Positions 63,157 through 64,000 of a DNA stretch of 64,000 nucleotides are shown here, in pieces; within the stretch, counting starts at the first letter, position 1; the number at the start of each line of letters is the position of its first letter. Where the stretch lies: assembly GCA_023241745.1 (NCBI GenBank), contig JALQCY010000002.1, positions 372,001 through 436,000 on the forward strand, in the 5' to 3' direction. Below the pieces are notes generated by a model. The model was not told where the DNA came from and did no database searches. It saw only the letters and a program-made list of their open reading frames with translations. The position numbers and the translations under genes were made by a program. This DNA is from Isoptericola peretonis. GTDB lineage: Bacteria; Actinomycetota; Actinomycetes; Actinomycetales; Cellulomonadaceae.

Positions 63157-63797
63157 GGCCCCACGGTATTCGGTCGCGTCGGCGGTCGGGACTGCGGGCG
63201 CTGGTGCGCCCGGGCCGGCAGGGCCGTCACGCCCTCGGGCAGCGGGGGCAGCCCGCCCGCCGTCGCCATGAGGTCCGCCCACACGGCCAGGTGCGTGCCG
63301 AGGTCGGTGTCGGTCGGCGTCCAGGAGGCGCGGATCTCGAGGTCCACGGCGTCCGGGGTGGCCCCCAGCGCCCCGAAGCTGCGGGAGAGGACGCGCGTCA
63401 CGGTGCCGCCGGTCGCCAGCACCTCGACGTCCGCGGCGGCGAGGGACTCCGTGACCCACGTCCACGCGACGTCGGCCAGGAGGGGGTCCGCCGCGAGCTC
63501 CGGCTCGAGCGTGGCGCGCACCAGCGTGACCACCCGGAACGTGCCCTGCCACGTCTCCTGGCCGTCCGGGTCGTGCAGCACGACGAACCGCCCCGTGGCG
63601 ACCTCCTCGCCGTCGGGCTCGGTCACCTCGCCCTCGAGCGCCACGGAGTAGGGGGCCACGCGCGTGGGCCCGGGGATCTCCGCCAGGTGCACCTCGCCGC
63701 GCAGCCGCCGCTCGCGCAGGGACGCCAGCGCGGCCGCGAACGGGGCGGGCACCTGCCTGGGATCCTGCCTGGGGTCGCCCGTGCGATCGCCGGTCAC
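63153..63797 (-). CDS. DUF3000 family protein
   Basis: A 214-residue soluble protein of the actinobacterial DUF3000 family. It contains PFAAALASLRERRLRGEVHLAEIPGPTRVAPYS at the start, TGRFVVLHDPDGQETWQGTFRVVTLVRATLEPELAADPLLADVAWTWVTESL in the middle, and GALGATPDAVDLEIRASWTPTDTDLGTHLAVWADLM near the end. The function is unknown, but linkage to ribonuclease D is conserved. I use GTG 63797 (MTGDRTGDPRQ): the GTG at 63806 lies inside the TACGGT -10 box. Arg/Pro-rich C-terminal tail. Confidence 0.88.
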   Translation of the reverse strand: MTGDRTGDPRQDPRQVPAPFAAALASLRERRLRGEVHLAEIPGPTRVAPYSVALEGEVTEPDGEEVATGRFVVLHDPDGQETWQGTFRVVTLVRATLEPELAADPLLADVAWTWVTESLAAADVEVLATGGTVTRVLSRSFGALGATPDAVDLEIRASWTPTDTDLGTHLAVWADLMATAGGLPPLPEGVTALPARAHQRPQSRPPTRPNTVGP

Positions 63798-63804
63798 GCC
63801 TGCC

Positions 63805-63810
63805 ACCGTA
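63805..63810 (-). promoter_or_regulatory. -10 box of leaderless DUF3000 gene (TACGGT)
   Basis: TACGGT on the minus strand with 7 bases (GGCAGGC) to GTG 63797. It overlaps an upstream in-frame GTG and so decides the start. Confidence 0.68.
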
Positions 63811-63904
63811 CGGCGCGGGGCCCGCGGACCGGTGAAGGACGCGTCGCGGGGTGCCGGTCGTGTCCGGATCGTGATGGTCCGTACACCTCGGTCGCGGCGC
63901 CGAC

Positions 63905-63910
63905 TACGCT
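63905..63910 (+). promoter_or_regulatory. -10 box for a rightward gene beyond the window (TACGCT)
   Basis: TACGCT in the 203-base end region 63798-64000, which holds no gene I can support. By conserved order a heme-synthesis gene (hemE) often lies divergent from DUF3000, but this is outside the sequence. Confidence 0.4.
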
Positions 63911-64000
63911 GGTCCCGGCTCCCGGGCCGGGGCGCGCGCCCGATCGAGGCGCAGCCCGATCGCGCCCGGCACGATGCCCGACCGAACCGAGAACCGACGG

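Overview
The window is a gene-dense, very GC-rich stretch (about three quarters G+C by eye) from a Gram-positive actinobacterium. A facultative member of the Cellulomonadaceae or another Micrococcales family fits best. Reasons: GTG starts are common, there are many leaderless promoters, several actinobacterial marker families are present (SepH, DUF3093, DUF3159, DUF3710, DUF4193, DUF3000, DUF5998, GuaB1), and there is a pyruvate formate-lyase pair, which is unusual among actinobacteria but known in Cellulomonas. The genus is an inference. All genes look chromosomal and native. I see no insertion sequence, prophage, CRISPR array, rRNA or tRNA.

Layout. 1-6240: the 3' end of the primary sigma factor gene, an FAD oxidoreductase, parE (second type II topoisomerase subunit B), and a lipoprotein/membrane-protein pair (DUF4430 + DUF6580). 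6268-15800: a COG2426 membrane protein, cobalamin-dependent methionine synthase, an SMP-30-type lactonase, a double-GNAT protein, a YhhN lysoplasmalogenase, a small regulator/membrane-protein operon and a hydrolase. 15816-28464: parC, a GNAT/acyl-CoA-synthetase fusion, a DUF899 protein, DUF5998-phosphodiesterase, a DinB-like protein, thymidine kinase, SepH, a TRIC-type channel and an inositol-phosphatase-like enzyme. 28746-37626: a conserved actinobacterial block of DUF4193, DUF3093, dUTPase, DUF3710, an OB-fold protein, DUF3159, two TrkA-type proteins, a KimA-like permease and an RNA methyltransferase. 37633-48640: DUF5701, aconitase, a hydrolase/TetR divergent pair, several small accessory genes, a Nudix enzyme and GuaB1. 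48836-63797: dxs, a HAD phosphatase, pflB-pflA, a PIG-L deacetylase, a carboxylate-amine ligase, a PLP decarboxylase, a beta-oxidation thiolase/multifunctional pair, ribonuclease D and DUF3000.

How it works together. sigA, parE, parC, sepH, tdk and dut give a housekeeping core for transcription, chromosome segregation, division and dTTP/dUTP control; the gene order resembles the hrdB-parE-parC-sepH-dut region of Streptomyces. The TrkA pair and KimA-like permease point to potassium homeostasis. Aconitase, thiolase/FadB and pflBA cover central carbon flow, and each has a palindromic candidate operator at its promoter. The strongest of these is a near-consensus Rex (NADH-sensing) site inside the pflB promoter. 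The most pervasive structural signal is a TANNNT -10 box placed exactly 6 or 7 bases before the start codon of 17 genes, which implies widespread leaderless mRNAs.
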